Positions 1 through 11,040 of a DNA stretch of 64,000 nt are shown here, piece by piece. This DNA is from Collimonas sp. OK242 (GTDB taxonomy: Bacteria > Pseudomonadota > Gammaproteobacteria > Burkholderiales > Burkholderiaceae_D): positions 1 through 64,000 of the forward strand of contig NZ_FNOR01000021.1 in NCBI RefSeq assembly GCF_900107095.1, read 5' to 3'. The notes under the pieces were generated by a model. That model had not been told where the DNA came from, searched no databases, and saw nothing but the letters and a program-made list of their open reading frames with translations. The stretch's first letter is position 1, and every line of letters begins with the position of its first letter. Both the position numbers and the translations under genes were made by a program.

Positions 1-48
1 TGCAGGCGCTTGCTGCATGATGCCCGCTCTCAAAACAAGTAGTCCTGA

Positions 49-1116
<1,068 letters not shown>

Positions 1117-1140
1117 TCAGCGCGCTGACTTATTGTTTGC

Positions 1141-1632
1141 TTAAACTTTGAGAATGCGTTCGCCGCGACCGATGCCGGAGCCACCGGTACGGACGGTTTC
1201 CAGAATCGCTGCACGATCGATAGAATCGATGAATGCGTCCAGCTTGCCCTTGTTGCCTGTCAGTTCCAGGGTATAGGACTTGTCGGTGACGTCGATGATG
1301 CGGCCCCGGAAAATATCCGCGGTACGCTTCATCTCCTCACGTTCCTTGCCGACCGCGCGCACCTTGATCAGCATCAGCTCGCGTTCGATATGTGCGCCTT
1401 CGGTCAGGTCGACCACTTTGACGACTTCAATCAGACGGTTCAGGTGCTTGGTGATCTGTTCGATCACGTCATCCGAGCCGCTTGTCACGATGGTCATGCG
1501 TGACAAGGTCGCATCTTCGGTCGGTGCGACCGTCAATGTCTCGATATTGTAGCCACGGGCCGAAAATAGACCGACCACGCGCGACAAGGCGCCCGCTTCA
1601 TTTTCCAGCAGTACAGAAACGATATGTCGCAT
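1141..1632 (-). CDS. ilvH: Acetolactate synthase small (regulatory) subunit
   Basis: Regulatory subunit of acetohydroxyacid synthase; in this family it raises catalytic activity of the large subunit and confers valine feedback inhibition. The 163-residue length is typical. An N-terminal ACT domain is visible (LLENEAGALSRVVGLFSARG, about residues 8-27, the valine-binding face), followed by the C-terminal domain characteristic of IlvH/IlvN. It starts 2 bp after the large-subunit stop, so the two subunits are probably translationally coupled and made together. Confidence 0.97.
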   Translation of the reverse strand: MRHIVSVLLENEAGALSRVVGLFSARGYNIETLTVAPTEDATLSRMTIVTSGSDDVIEQITKHLNRLIEVVKVVDLTEGAHIERELMLIKVRAVGKEREEMKRTADIFRGRIIDVTDKSYTLELTGNKGKLDAFIDSIDRAAILETVRTGGSGIGRGERILKV

Positions 1633-1634
1633 GA

Positions 1635-3362
1635 TTACAGATCCTCCGAACCGAGCAGCATTTCAGTCAAGCCCTTGCCCGCCTTGACCATAGGCCAGAC
1701 GTTTTCGGTTTGATCCGTAATGAAATTCATGAATACCAGGCGATCCTTCATGCCGAACGCCTCTTTCAGTGCACCGTCCACATCGGCCGGATTTTCGATC
1801 TTCATGCCGACGTGACCGAACGACTCGGCCAGTTTGGTGAAGTCCGGCAGCGAATCCATGTAGGACTCGGAATAGCGCGAACCGTAATCGATCTGCTGCC
1901 ATTGACGGACCATGCCGAGGAAGCGGTTGTTGAGCAGAATGATCTTCGGCGTCAGGTGATATTGCTTGCAGGTGGCAAGTTCCTGGATACACATCTGGAT
2001 CGATGCTTCGCCGGTGATACAGGCCACGGTCGCACCCGGATTGGCCATCTGCACGCCCATCGCATACGGCAAGCCGACACCCATGGTGCCGAGGCCGCCG
2101 GAATTGATCCAGCGGCGCGGCTTGTCGAAGCCGTAATACTGCGCCGCCCACATCTGGTGCTGGCCGACGTCGGAGGTGATGAATGCATCGCCATCAGTGA
2201 TCTGCCAGACCTTCTGTATCACGGACTGCGGCTTGATCACTTCTTTCGAATCGGCAAACTTGAGGCAATCGCGGCCGCGCCATTCGTTGATCTGCTTCCA
2301 CCAGTTGGACAAGGCCGCCGTATTTTGCCGGGTCTCGGCAGCATCCAGTTGCGCCAGCAGCTCCTGCAGCACATCCTTGACGTTGCCGACGATAGGAATA
2401 TCGACCTTGACGCGCTTGGAAATCGACGATGGGTCGATATCGATATGGATGATCTTGCGCGATGTCGAAGTGAAATGCTTAGGGTTGCCGATCACGCGGT
2501 CGTCAAAGCGGGCGCCGATCGCGATCAGCACATCGCTGTTCTGCATCGCCATGTTGGCTTCGTAAGTGCCGTGCATGCCGGGCATGCCGACAAACTTGTC
2601 GCTGGACGATTTGTAGCCGCCGAGGCCCATCAAGGTGGTGGTGCACGGGTAGCCCAGGCGATCCACCAGCTTGTTCAGCTCAGGCGAAGCATTCGCCAGG
2701 ATCACGCCGCCGCCGGCATAGATCATCGGCCGTTCGGCTGTCAGCAATAATTGCACTGCCTTGCGGATCTGACCGGAATGACCCTTGTCGACCGGCTTGT
2801 AGGAACGCATTTCGACTTCCTTCGGATAGTCGAAAACGTGGCGGTGCATGGTAATGTCTTTGGGGATATCCACCAACACCGGGCCGGGACGGCCGGTACT
2901 GGCGATAAAGAAAGCCTTCTTGATGGTCGATGCCAAATCCTTGACATCCTTGACCAGGAAGTTGTGCTTGACGCACGGGCGTGTAATACCAACCGTGTCG
3001 CACTCCTGGAACGCATCTTCGCCGATCGCATAGGACGGCACCTGACCCGAAATCACCACCATCGGGATCGAGTCCATGTAGGCCGTGGCCAGGCCGGTCA
3101 CCGCATTGGTGACGCCGGGACCGGACGTGACAATCGCCACGCCAACCTTGTTCGAACTGCGAGAGTAGGCATCGGCTGCGTGAATCGCAGCTTGCTCATG
3201 ACGTACCAGGATATGCTGGAATTTTTCTTGCTGGAAAATGGCGTCGTAGATGTACAGCACCGCGCCACCGGGATAGCCGAACACGTGTTCGACACCCTCT
3301 TCCGCCAGACAGCGCACCAGAATTTCCGCGCCGGTAACAGGCAAATTTGTATCTTTGTTCAT
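1635..3362 (-). CDS. ilvB: Acetolactate synthase large (catalytic) subunit
   Basis: Thiamine diphosphate enzyme condensing two pyruvates, or pyruvate with 2-oxobutyrate, as the committed step of branched-chain amino acid synthesis. The 575 residues show the TPP-activating glutamate in VRHEQAAIHAADAYSR, the central FAD/ubiquinone-fold domain, and the C-terminal TPP domain ending its metal motif at LLNN. The usual GDGS of that motif reads GEAS here (CITGEASIQM); I cannot tell from one sequence whether this is normal for the lineage. The start is the ATG with AAGGA about 10 nt upstream. The symbol could equally be ilvI. First gene of ilvBHC; a candidate promoter lies about 320 bp upstream. Confidence 0.96.
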   Translation of the reverse strand: MNKDTNLPVTGAEILVRCLAEEGVEHVFGYPGGAVLYIYDAIFQQEKFQHILVRHEQAAIHAADAYSRSSNKVGVAIVTSGPGVTNAVTGLATAYMDSIPMVVISGQVPSYAIGEDAFQECDTVGITRPCVKHNFLVKDVKDLASTIKKAFFIASTGRPGPVLVDIPKDITMHRHVFDYPKEVEMRSYKPVDKGHSGQIRKAVQLLLTAERPMIYAGGGVILANASPELNKLVDRLGYPCTTTLMGLGGYKSSSDKFVGMPGMHGTYEANMAMQNSDVLIAIGARFDDRVIGNPKHFTSTSRKIIHIDIDPSSISKRVKVDIPIVGNVKDVLQELLAQLDAAETRQNTAALSNWWKQINEWRGRDCLKFADSKEVIKPQSVIQKVWQITDGDAFITSDVGQHQMWAAQYYGFDKPRRWINSGGLGTMGVGLPYAMGVQMANPGATVACITGEASIQMCIQELATCKQYHLTPKIILLNNRFLGMVRQWQQIDYGSRYSESYMDSLPDFTKLAESFGHVGMKIENPADVDGALKEAFGMKDRLVFMNFITDQTENVWPMVKAGKGLTEMLLGSEDL

Positions 3363-3934
3363 GATGACTAGATCCTTTCAAGGTCCATTGGAAATTGATC
3401 GGATGCTCTTTCCTGACGAAATGGCGCAGCGTACCAGTGCCACGGCGTCCCTTTTTTGTGCGATCACGTCATTCCGTTGCGTAGCCGTAGATACGATTCA
3501 AAATGGCGCTAAACGCTACTCGTTCGGCCGAAAATTCTGATTCCACCGCTGCCTGTTTCTCGCGCTTGTGGCACGGGTTGGAGCAAACAGCTTACACATG
3601 TGAAGCATGCCTGTCCGTTGAGCAACATCTTGAGTCGTCAGCGAAAAGGCTTGCACTTCAGGGTTCTGAAGTGGATAGCTACCATAATGCGTAGTTTCAT
3701 TCCGGTCAAGCCAAATTACATGAAATCCAAGTTAAATCGTGTCTTTTGCTGCAGATTTACCCACAACCCTCCCCTTTTTTGCTAGCATTCGGCCAGTCTG
3801 GAAATTTATTGCAAGCCATTGCTTATCCGGACGCAGGCCAAGGGCGGCAAACGTAGACGAGTCAACATCGGGGCCTGCCCCAGGCGTGATCGTATTCCGA
3901 CTCGCAACAGAATCTTGAATCAGCAGTAGGTAGA
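3363..3934. other. Intergenic region upstream of ilvB without a gene
   Basis: About 570 bp with no convincing reading frame on either strand. It holds a candidate minus-strand sigma-70 promoter (3681-3709) and, at the predicted transcript start, a perfect 8-bp hairpin (CACTTCAG-GGTT-CTGAAGTG, 3654-3673). The resulting ilv leader would be about 310 nt. Short frames inside the leader carry few Leu/Val/Ile codons and no terminator follows them, so a classical ilv attenuator is not supported. The rest, to the edge of the palindromic element at 3935, shows nothing I recognise. Confidence 0.6.
3681..3709 (-). promoter_or_regulatory. Candidate sigma-70 promoter for ilvBHC
   Basis: On the minus strand TTGACC (3709-3704) is followed by exactly 17 bp and then TATGGT (3686-3681). 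Both hexamers are close to consensus and the orientation fits the ilv genes. Transcription would start near 3674, directly at the 8-bp hairpin at 3654-3673. This is a pattern match only. Confidence 0.5.
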
Positions 3935-4198
3935 AGGGCCTGTTAACAATTGATTTGGGAGTGCGAACGCGCGGCAGGCGTTGCGTGCCTAGGCGCAGCG
4001 ACGCGACGTAGCGGTGCTACGGCAAGGAGTTGCAACAACGGCATGCGACGCCTGCAGCCGTTCCCGGAGGGTTCAAACCAAAACGTGCGCTGGCCGCGTT
4101 GCGTGGCTTGCTGGGGCACCAGCCCCAGCAAGCCACGCGCCTTGCCACCACACGTTTTGGTTTGAACGCATCTCCCAAATTAATTGTTAACAGGCCCT
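3935..4198. mobile_element. MITE-like 264-bp element with terminal and nested inverted repeats
   Basis: The ends are 27-bp inverted repeats (3935-3961 and 4172-4198, one mismatch), beginning AGGGCCTGTTAACAATT. Inside the right half are two more perfect inverted repeats: 17-bp arms at 4071-4087 and 4151-4167, and 17-bp arms at 4101-4117 and 4122-4138 around the 4-nt loop ACCA. Together they would fold into one long hairpin. No transposase is encoded, so the element would be non-autonomous. No clean target duplication is visible. The right end lies only 27 bp before the sigma-factor start. A lone, diverged copy of the end sits at 33271-33292. Confidence 0.65.
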
Positions 4199-4225
4199 AG
4201 TGTATGACCCAATTCGCCGCGAAGC

Positions 4226-4795
4226 ATGGCCACAGATAAAGAACTTTCCGATTTCCTTGAAAACGTAGAACGCCGGGCTTTCAAGCAGGCGGTGTACGCC
4301 GTCCGTAAAGACGAGTCCGCCTTGGACATCGTCCAGGACGCCATGATCAAACTGGCGGAAAAATACGGCGACAAACCGGCGGCCGAGCTGCCGATGCTGT
4401 TCCAGCGCATCCTGCAGAACACCATCCATGACTATTTCCGCAGGGAAAAGGTACGCAATACCTGGGTCAGCCTGTTTTCCAGCATGGGGCATAACAATGC
4501 CAGCGACGAGGATTACGATGTCCTGGAAACCTTCGAGTCGGATGAAGATTCGCAAGCGACCGAATCCAGCGCCAATAAGCTGGAACGTGAGCAAATTCTT
4601 AACATGATCGACGAGGAAGTACAGAAACTGCCGGCGCGTCAACGAGAAGCCTTCCTGATGCGTTATTGGGAGGACATGGATGTTGCCGAGACCGCGGCCG
4701 CAATGGGATGCTCGGAAGGCAGCGTAAAAACGCACTGCTCTCGCGCAACGCACACTCTGGCGCTATCGCTCAAGGCCAAAGGAATCAGTTTATGA
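4226..4795 (+). CDS. ECF-type RNA polymerase sigma factor
   Basis: A 189-residue sigma-70 family protein of ECF architecture. Region 2 covers roughly residues 10-80 (DIVQDAMIKLAEKYG and the promoter-melting segment LQNTIHDYFRREKVRN). A charged linker rich in Asp/Glu/Ser is at about 95-120. Region 4 with its helix-turn-helix (LPARQREAFLMRYWEDMDVAETAAAMGCSEGSVKTH) is at about 137-172. It heads a tightly overlapping operon with DUF3619, DUF3106 and RDD genes. The ribosome site is weak (GCGAAGC before ATG), and the palindromic element immediately upstream may have displaced or supplied its promoter. Target genes are unknown. Confidence 0.9.
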   Translation: MATDKELSDFLENVERRAFKQAVYAVRKDESALDIVQDAMIKLAEKYGDKPAAELPMLFQRILQNTIHDYFRREKVRNTWVSLFSSMGHNNASDEDYDVLETFESDEDSQATESSANKLEREQILNMIDEEVQKLPARQREAFLMRYWEDMDVAETAAAMGCSEGSVKTHCSRATHTLALSLKAKGISL

Positions 4796-5202
4796 ACACT
4801 AAAGAAATCAATTTCGCTTTCAAGGTGCGGCACGCACTGAATGAAAACCTGGACAATTTGCCAGCCCCTACCGCTGACCGCCTGGCTGCCGCCCGCAAGG
4901 CGGCGATGGCGCGCAAGAAAAAAGATGCGCCGACCCGTGTGCTGGCGCATCAAGGCGTATTGGCAGGACACGCCGGCAGCTTCTTCGGCAATCGCCTGTC
5001 CTGGCTGATGCGGATCGGTGTTGCTGCGCCGATTCTGGTCGGCGTGGTGCTGCTGTCCGGTTTGTATCAATACGAACAGCAACATCGGATTACTGCCGCC
5101 GCCGACATCGATGCCGCCATGCTATCGGACGAATTGCCGCCATCGGCCTACCTGGACCGCGGTTTTAGCGCCTACCTCGCCCAGCAGCAAGAAGACCAAT
5201 GA
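4792..5202 (+). CDS. DUF3619 family single-pass membrane protein, possible anti-sigma factor
   Basis: A 136-residue protein starting at the ATG that overlaps the sigma-factor stop (ATGA), so translation is probably coupled. The first 65 or so residues are charged and predicted cytoplasmic (NFAFKVRHALNENLDNLPAPTADRLAAARKAA resembles the N-terminal helices of small anti-sigma factors). One membrane segment follows at about residues 73-92 (WLMRIGVAAPILVGVVLLSGLY), then a short periplasmic tail. The family is of unknown function; the anti-sigma role is inferred from topology and position directly after an ECF sigma gene. Confidence 0.8.
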   Translation: MNTKEINFAFKVRHALNENLDNLPAPTADRLAAARKAAMARKKKDAPTRVLAHQGVLAGHAGSFFGNRLSWLMRIGVAAPILVGVVLLSGLYQYEQQHRITAAADIDAAMLSDELPPSAYLDRGFSAYLAQQQEDQ

Positions 5203-5918
5203 CGTCAAACTCTTCCTCCAATCCGGGCGACCGCAAGCCCTCTGTCAACATGCTAGGCAGCCGCCGCAAGCGTTTCATCGGCGCCGCGTGTGCGTTGCTG
5301 GTGACCGGCGGCGCCGCGCTGGCGGTACTCGGCCCGATTGCACCGACCCAGGCTGCCGGCCGCCCGATTGCCGCCAGCGTCAAGGAAGTCTCAGGCAACC
5401 CGCCCAAGATGACCAAGGTGGTCGATAGTGCCGCTCCTGCCTGGAATGAACTGAGCGCCGTCCAGAAACATGTCCTGGAGCCGCTCGCCCCCGATTGGGA
5501 TAAATTAAAGCCGACCACCAGGAAGAAATGGCTGGAAATCAGCGGCCGCTACGCCAGCATGACGCCTGCCGAACAGGAAAGATTGCAGGCCAGGATGCGC
5601 GGCTGGGTAACGTTGACTCCCGAACAGCGCCGTATCGCCCGTGAGAATTACGCTCGCGCCAACAAGCTCGATACCGAGCAAAGAGCGTTGCGCTGGCAGC
5701 AGTATCAGCAATTGTCGGAGCAACAAAAGGAAGAGCTGGCTGAACAAGCCACGCCGCGCCACAAACGGGTAACTACCTTGCCGCCGGCCACGCTCAACAA
5801 ATCCAAACCGGCAGCGCCAGTCAAGCTGGCGCCCCCTGCCGGCCAGGAACAGGCTGCGGCAACCGCGCCGGGACCAGCGACGGCACCAGCGCCGATGCTG
5901 GCGCCTGCCACGAAATAA
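5199..5918 (+). CDS. DUF3106 family secreted or membrane-anchored protein
   Basis: 239 residues. An N-terminal hydrophobic segment at about residues 27-52, after RRKR, looks like a signal peptide or membrane anchor. The middle carries the DUF3106 pattern of Trp-rich helical repeats (WNELSAVQKHVLEPLAPDWD, KKWLEISGRYASMTPAEQER, RMRGWVTLTPEQRRIARENY), resembling periplasmic chaperone-like or stress-sensing helices. The tail is a low-complexity Ala/Pro-rich stretch. It overlaps the DUF3619 stop by 4 bp (ATGA). Function is unknown; the context suggests an envelope-stress or sigma-signalling module. Confidence 0.8.
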   Translation: MTSNSSSNPGDRKPSVNMLGSRRKRFIGAACALLVTGGAALAVLGPIAPTQAAGRPIAASVKEVSGNPPKMTKVVDSAAPAWNELSAVQKHVLEPLAPDWDKLKPTTRKKWLEISGRYASMTPAEQERLQARMRGWVTLTPEQRRIARENYARANKLDTEQRALRWQQYQQLSEQQKEELAEQATPRHKRVTTLPPATLNKSKPAAPVKLAPPAGQEQAAATAPGPATAPAPMLAPATK

Positions 5919-5923
5919 ACATC

Positions 5924-6472
5924 TTGAATCCTGCCGCAACCGAACAGCTTGCCAGCCAACAGCAGACGCCATCGCTGAAACGCCGTTTCGGCAGCATCAT
6001 GTATGAGGCCATGCTGTTGTTCGGCATCCTGTTTATTTCGGGATGGATTTTTTCCACCTTGCTGCAGCAGCGCAACGCGCTTTACCTGCGTCACGGACAA
6101 CAAGCCTGGCTGTTCATCGTACTCACCCTGTACTTCGTCTGGTGCTGGAGCCACGGCGGACAAACGCTGGCCATGAAAACCTGGCGCATCCGGCTCGTCA
6201 ACCGCGACGGCAGTGCGGTCAGAGCCGGCCGTGCCGCCGTCCGCTTCCTGCTCAGCTGGTGCTGGTTCCTGCCCGGACTGGCGCTGTCCTGGGCGCTAGG
6301 CGCGCATACCTGGATGCTGGTGTTGATCCCGGCGGCGAATTTCGTGCTCTGGGCCATGACTATCTATCTCGATCCGCAACGGCAATTTCTGCATGACCGT
6401 ATCGCCGGCACCAAGCTGGTGAATATGGCGGAAATCGTCAAACCCGCCGGCAAGCACAAGTGGTATCACTGA
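5924..6472 (+). CDS. RDD family integral membrane protein
   Basis: 182 residues with the RDD-family layout: PSLKRRFGSIMYEAMLLFGILFISGW as first membrane helix, a second helix around AWLFIVLTLYFVWCW, the conserved GGQTLAMKTWRIRLVNRDG loop, further helices, and the closing HDRIAGTKLV motif. The start is taken as TTG at 5924, 5 bp after the DUF3106 stop; no in-frame ATG occurs before the first helix. The family is poorly characterised, with some members proposed as ion transporters. It is the last gene of the sigma-factor operon. Confidence 0.82.
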   Translation: MNPAATEQLASQQQTPSLKRRFGSIMYEAMLLFGILFISGWIFSTLLQQRNALYLRHGQQAWLFIVLTLYFVWCWSHGGQTLAMKTWRIRLVNRDGSAVRAGRAAVRFLLSWCWFLPGLALSWALGAHTWMLVLIPAANFVLWAMTIYLDPQRQFLHDRIAGTKLVNMAEIVKPAGKHKWYH

Positions 6473-6497
6473 GATGACTAAAACCGCAGCCGGGCCC

Positions 6498-7340
6498 TTA
6501 GAGCGGCTTCGTTTCTTCTGACAGAGCCAGCAGTTCCGGTTCGGAAAATCCAGCCGCCCTCCGCGCCTCCAGATTGAACGGCCCGCGCAATACCGGCGCC
6601 TTGTGTTGCAGCGCCAAGGCGGTAAAGGTTGCCAGCGGCTCCAGCCGGCGCGCCTCGCAAAGCCAGCCATACCAGTGGTTGCCGATCGCCACATGGCCGA
6701 TCTCGTCGCGCAAGATAATGTCGATGATCGCTGCCGCACCGTCGTCGCCGGCCTGCGCCAGCTTGGCGCGGGTGCGCGGCGAGGCGTCCAGGCCGCGTGC
6801 TTCCATCATGCGCGGCACCAGCGCCATCCTGGCCAGGATGTCATGGCTGGTTTTCTCAGTCAGCTCCCACAAGCTGTTGTGCGCCGAAAAATCGCCATAG
6901 GCAAATCCCAGCGTCTGCAAGTGGCTTGCCAACAAGCTGAAGTGATAAGCTTCTTCCTTGGCGACCCGCAGCCAGTCGGCGTAGTAATCTTCCGGCATCC
7001 CGGCGAAACGCCAGATGGCGTCGAGCGCCAGGTTGATGGCATTGAATTCGATATGCGCCAGCGCGTGAATCATGGCGGCGCGCCCTTCCAGCGATGCCAT
7101 GGAGCGATGCTTGACTTCGCGCGGCGGCACCAGCGCCGGCAGTGGCGGGCGCCCCGGGATGCTTAAGCTTGCACTCAGCACGCGCTGCCTATCCAGTGTC
7201 ATTTCGGCATTTTTCCAGCTCGCCGCCAATGCCTCGACCCCTGCCACCTTGGCGGCAACATCGGCCTCGCACAGCCAATGCAGGGCGGCGGCACGCAACT
7301 CAAACTCGTCTGGCTTTGCGAGAAAGGGAGATTGCTTCAT
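6498..7340 (-). CDS. DUF455 family ferritin-like protein
   Basis: 280 residues of the DUF455 family, whose fold is a ferritin-like four-helix bundle. Likely di-iron ligands are visible in AHIEFNAINLALDAIW, AKEEAYHFSLLASHL and LRDEIGHVAIG, the last pattern being the ExxH of ferritin-like oxidases such as MiaE. It is convergent with the RDD gene, 25 bp apart, and divergent from the carbonic-anhydrase gene. The exact reaction is unknown. Confidence 0.85.
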   Translation of the reverse strand: MKQSPFLAKPDEFELRAAALHWLCEADVAAKVAGVEALAASWKNAEMTLDRQRVLSASLSIPGRPPLPALVPPREVKHRSMASLEGRAAMIHALAHIEFNAINLALDAIWRFAGMPEDYYADWLRVAKEEAYHFSLLASHLQTLGFAYGDFSAHNSLWELTEKTSHDILARMALVPRMMEARGLDASPRTRAKLAQAGDDGAAAIIDIILRDEIGHVAIGNHWYGWLCEARRLEPLATFTALALQHKAPVLRGPFNLEARRAAGFSEPELLALSEETKPL

Positions 7341-7464
7341 GTTGACAGCGGTAAAATGACGCTACAGTTGAAAAATCGCATTATGGACATATCTACAAGC
7401 ATTCAATAAGCTTCCCGCAAAAGGGCATCCGGCATGCCCGGCAACCAGCATTCTACGGAGATTT

Positions 7465-7989
7465 ATGGCCATCTACCAATTGGGCGAACATGCCCCCGAC
7501 ATCGCCCCTTCAGCATATATTGCGCCATCTGCCAATCTGATCGGCAAGGTCAAGATCGAAGCCGACGCCAGTGTCTGGTTCGGTGTCACGATCCGTGGCG
7601 ATAATGAATTGATCACGGTCGGCCAGGGCAGCAACGTGCAGGAAAGCAGCACGCTGCACACCGACATGGGCTTTCCGCTGACGCTAGGCAGGAACGTCAC
7701 CGTCGGCCACCAGGCAATGTTGCACGGATGCACGATCGGCGACGGCGCACTGATCGGGATTCAGGCCGTCATCCTGAATGGCGCCAAGATCGGCAAGAAT
7801 TGCCTGGTCGGCGCCGGTGCGCTGGTCACCGAAGGTAAGGAGTTCCCGGACAACTCGCTGATTATCGGTGCGCCGGCCAAAGCCGTGCGGACCCTGAGCG
7901 AGCAGGATATTGCAGCGCTGGCCGGCAACGCTGCGCATTACATAGAACGCGGGCGAGAGTACAAAACCAGCCTGAAACAAATCGGATAG
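7465..7989 (+). CDS. Gamma-class carbonic anhydrase-like protein
   Basis: 174-residue left-handed beta-helix protein with hexapeptide repeats, of the YrdA/PaaY/CaiE group. Three histidines expected to bind the metal are present (TLHTD, and [10 protein letters not shown]). GAPAKAVR near the C-terminus is typical of the group. ATG follows CGGAG at good spacing. Members have carbonic anhydrase or unknown thioesterase-like activities; the substrate is not determinable here. It precedes hslO in the same direction but with a 69-bp gap. Confidence 0.88.
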   Translation: MAIYQLGEHAPDIAPSAYIAPSANLIGKVKIEADASVWFGVTIRGDNELITVGQGSNVQESSTLHTDMGFPLTLGRNVTVGHQAMLHGCTIGDGALIGIQAVILNGAKIGKNCLVGAGALVTEGKEFPDNSLIIGAPAKAVRTLSEQDIAALAGNAAHYIERGREYKTSLKQIG

Positions 7990-8058
7990 GCGCACAGCAG
8001 TTACCCGATCAAGCAATATAAGCAATATTCAAGTAGTAAATCAGCAACAAATTAGCGG

Positions 8059-9036
8059 ATGAAAAATATGGACGTAACAAAAATGATGGATGCCGGCGAG
8101 ATACACGGCGATAGCGATTCGCTACAGAAATTCATGGTGGAGAACGCTGCCGTGCGTGGCGAACTGGTACAGCTGTCCGCCACCTGGCAGCAGACGCTGA
8201 CGCACCACCAGTACCCGGCGCCAGTCACGACTTTGCTTGGTGAAATGATGGCCGCGGCGGCGCTGCTTTCCGCCAATTTGAAATTCAACGGCGTCATCGT
8301 CATGCAAATATACGGCGACGGCCCGATCCGGCTGCTGGTGGTTGAATGCGATTCGCAACTGCGGATGCGCGCCACGGCAAAGCTCGCGCCCGATGCCGTG
8401 ATCGACCTCGACGCGACCATGTCGCAGCTGGTTAATCTGAATGGCCAGGGGCGGTTTGCAATCACGCTGGATCCACAGGATAAAATGCCCGGCCAAAAGG
8501 CTTATCAAGGCGTCGTGCCGTTGGATGGCGAGAGTATCGCCACCGTCATCGAAAACTATATGCTGCGCTCGGAACAGCTCGATACCAGGTTGTGGCTGGC
8601 GGCGGACAACAAAGTTGCACGCGGTTTGCTGTTGCAGAAATTGCCGAATCACGGCGGCATCGATGTGCCCGTCAACGACGACCTGGAAACATGGAATCGC
8701 TTCCTGGCGCTGGGCGGCACTTTGCGTCCTGAAGAAATGCTGGCAACCGATATCCAGACGCTGCTGCGCCGCCTGTTTTGGGAAGAAACCATCCGTGTTT
8801 TCGAACCGCAGCAACCCAGCTTCCAGTGCAATTGCTCACGCGAGAAAGTTGGCAACATGCTGAAAATGCTGGGCCAGCCCGAGATCGAGGAAGCCCTCGT
8901 CGATTTGGGCAAGCTGGCGGTGAATTGCGATTTCTGCGGCAAGCACTATGAATTCGACAAAGTCGATTGCGCACACCTGTTTGCCAGCGCAGCACCGGTT
9001 GCAGCGTTGCTGCCTACTGGCAGCAGCAAGCATTAA
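8059..9036 (+). CDS. hslO: Redox-regulated chaperone Hsp33
   Basis: Cytosolic holdase chaperone activated when oxidative stress breaks its zinc site. The 325 residues contain the C-terminal zinc switch with its four cysteines: QCNCSREK and, about 30 residues later, NCDFCGK (CxC plus CxxC). The N-terminal region matches the Hsp33 core (LQKFMVENAAVRGELVQLSATW). An upstream in-frame ATG codes MKNMDV; the internal start MDV three codons later is also possible. Convergent with ftsB. Confidence 0.95.
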   Translation: MKNMDVTKMMDAGEIHGDSDSLQKFMVENAAVRGELVQLSATWQQTLTHHQYPAPVTTLLGEMMAAAALLSANLKFNGVIVMQIYGDGPIRLLVVECDSQLRMRATAKLAPDAVIDLDATMSQLVNLNGQGRFAITLDPQDKMPGQKAYQGVVPLDGESIATVIENYMLRSEQLDTRLWLAADNKVARGLLLQKLPNHGGIDVPVNDDLETWNRFLALGGTLRPEEMLATDIQTLLRRLFWEETIRVFEPQQPSFQCNCSREKVGNMLKMLGQPEIEEALVDLGKLAVNCDFCGKHYEFDKVDCAHLFASAAPVAALLPTGSSKH

Positions 9037-9133
9037 AGGCAGGTATTAAGGGCGGGTATCAGATCGGTAAAAGCGCGGCCAGGGCGGCAAGCAATAGCGT
9101 CGCCCTGCAGATTTCAGATATAGGCGCAGGAGA

Positions 9134-9514
9134 TCAGGGCTCTGATTTCTTGTTCTTTTCGGATGGCACGGCGACCGCGATCGTCTTTTCTATCGCCGTC
9201 AATGCTGCATTTGGCGGAGCCGGCGCGTCGGCCGGATTACCGTTCGGATCGAGAATCTGTATGAAAATCTCGTCTTTCTTAATCATGCCCAGCTCGGTGC
9301 GCGCCCGTTCTTCGACCGCGCCGGTGCCTTCTTTCAAATCATGCACTTCCGAATCCAGCTTGGCATTGCGGACTTTTAGTTCGTCGACCTTGTCATGCGC
9401 GGCGTGCACTTGCTGATCCATGTCCCACACACGCAGCCAGCCGCCCTTGCCTAGCCACAGTGGGTACTGGACCAGTATCAGCAAAGCGGTCAGGAAAATG
9501 GCAATCAGGCGCAT
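9134..9514 (-). CDS. ftsB: Cell division protein FtsB
   Basis: 126-residue bitopic divisome protein. A short cytoplasmic N-terminus is followed by one membrane helix (about residues 3-20, [20 protein letters not shown]) and then a leucine-zipper coiled coil ([28 protein letters not shown]). The conserved tail [19 protein letters not shown] is the FtsL/FtsQ-contact region of the family. Position after eno is the standard proteobacterial arrangement. The 128-bp gap to eno contains a copy of the palindromic repeat described at 9556-9628. Confidence 0.95.
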   Translation of the reverse strand: MRLIAIFLTALLILVQYPLWLGKGGWLRVWDMDQQVHAAHDKVDELKVRNAKLDSEVHDLKEGTGAVEERARTELGMIKKDEIFIQILDPNGNPADAPAPPNAALTAIEKTIAVAVPSEKNKKSEP

Positions 9515-9555
9515 CGGGATAAACAGTCTTTAGTTGATTCGAACTTCGTCCCAGT

Positions 9556-9628
9556 CAGTTGAGGACAGAGTCGCCCCGAAAAGGGTAATTCGCCACGCTA
9601 CGGTGGCTCTTAAACTCTGTCCTCAATT
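9556..9628. repeat. REP-like palindromic repeat, copy 1
   Basis: A 13-bp perfect outer inverted repeat (TTGAGGACAGAGT at 9559-9571 with its complement at 9614-9626) encloses a second small palindrome (GCCAC...GTGGC). The core, read on the minus strand, is GAGCCACCGTAGCGTGGCG. Related copies occur at 51768-51822 and, inverted, at 57373-57430. It sits between eno and ftsB, inside a co-directional gene series. Confidence 0.75.
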
Positions 9629-9642
9629 TATTACACTTGCAA

Positions 9643-10959
<1,317 letters not shown>

Positions 10960-11040
10960 TTAAAACCATTTACGTGGGCAGACTGCAAGCGCCGCCACTT
11001 GTGTATATAGCGGCAGCGATATAGTCCGGGTCCCAAGCAA

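Noticed and set aside
3363-3680. Classical ilv attenuator with leader peptide
   Set aside because: Short frames in the leader are poor in Ile/Val/Leu codons and no terminator with T-run was found before ilvB.
9080-9107. Terminator between hslO and ftsB
   Set aside because: CAGGGCG/CGCCCTG stem with a 14-nt loop but no T-run on either side.
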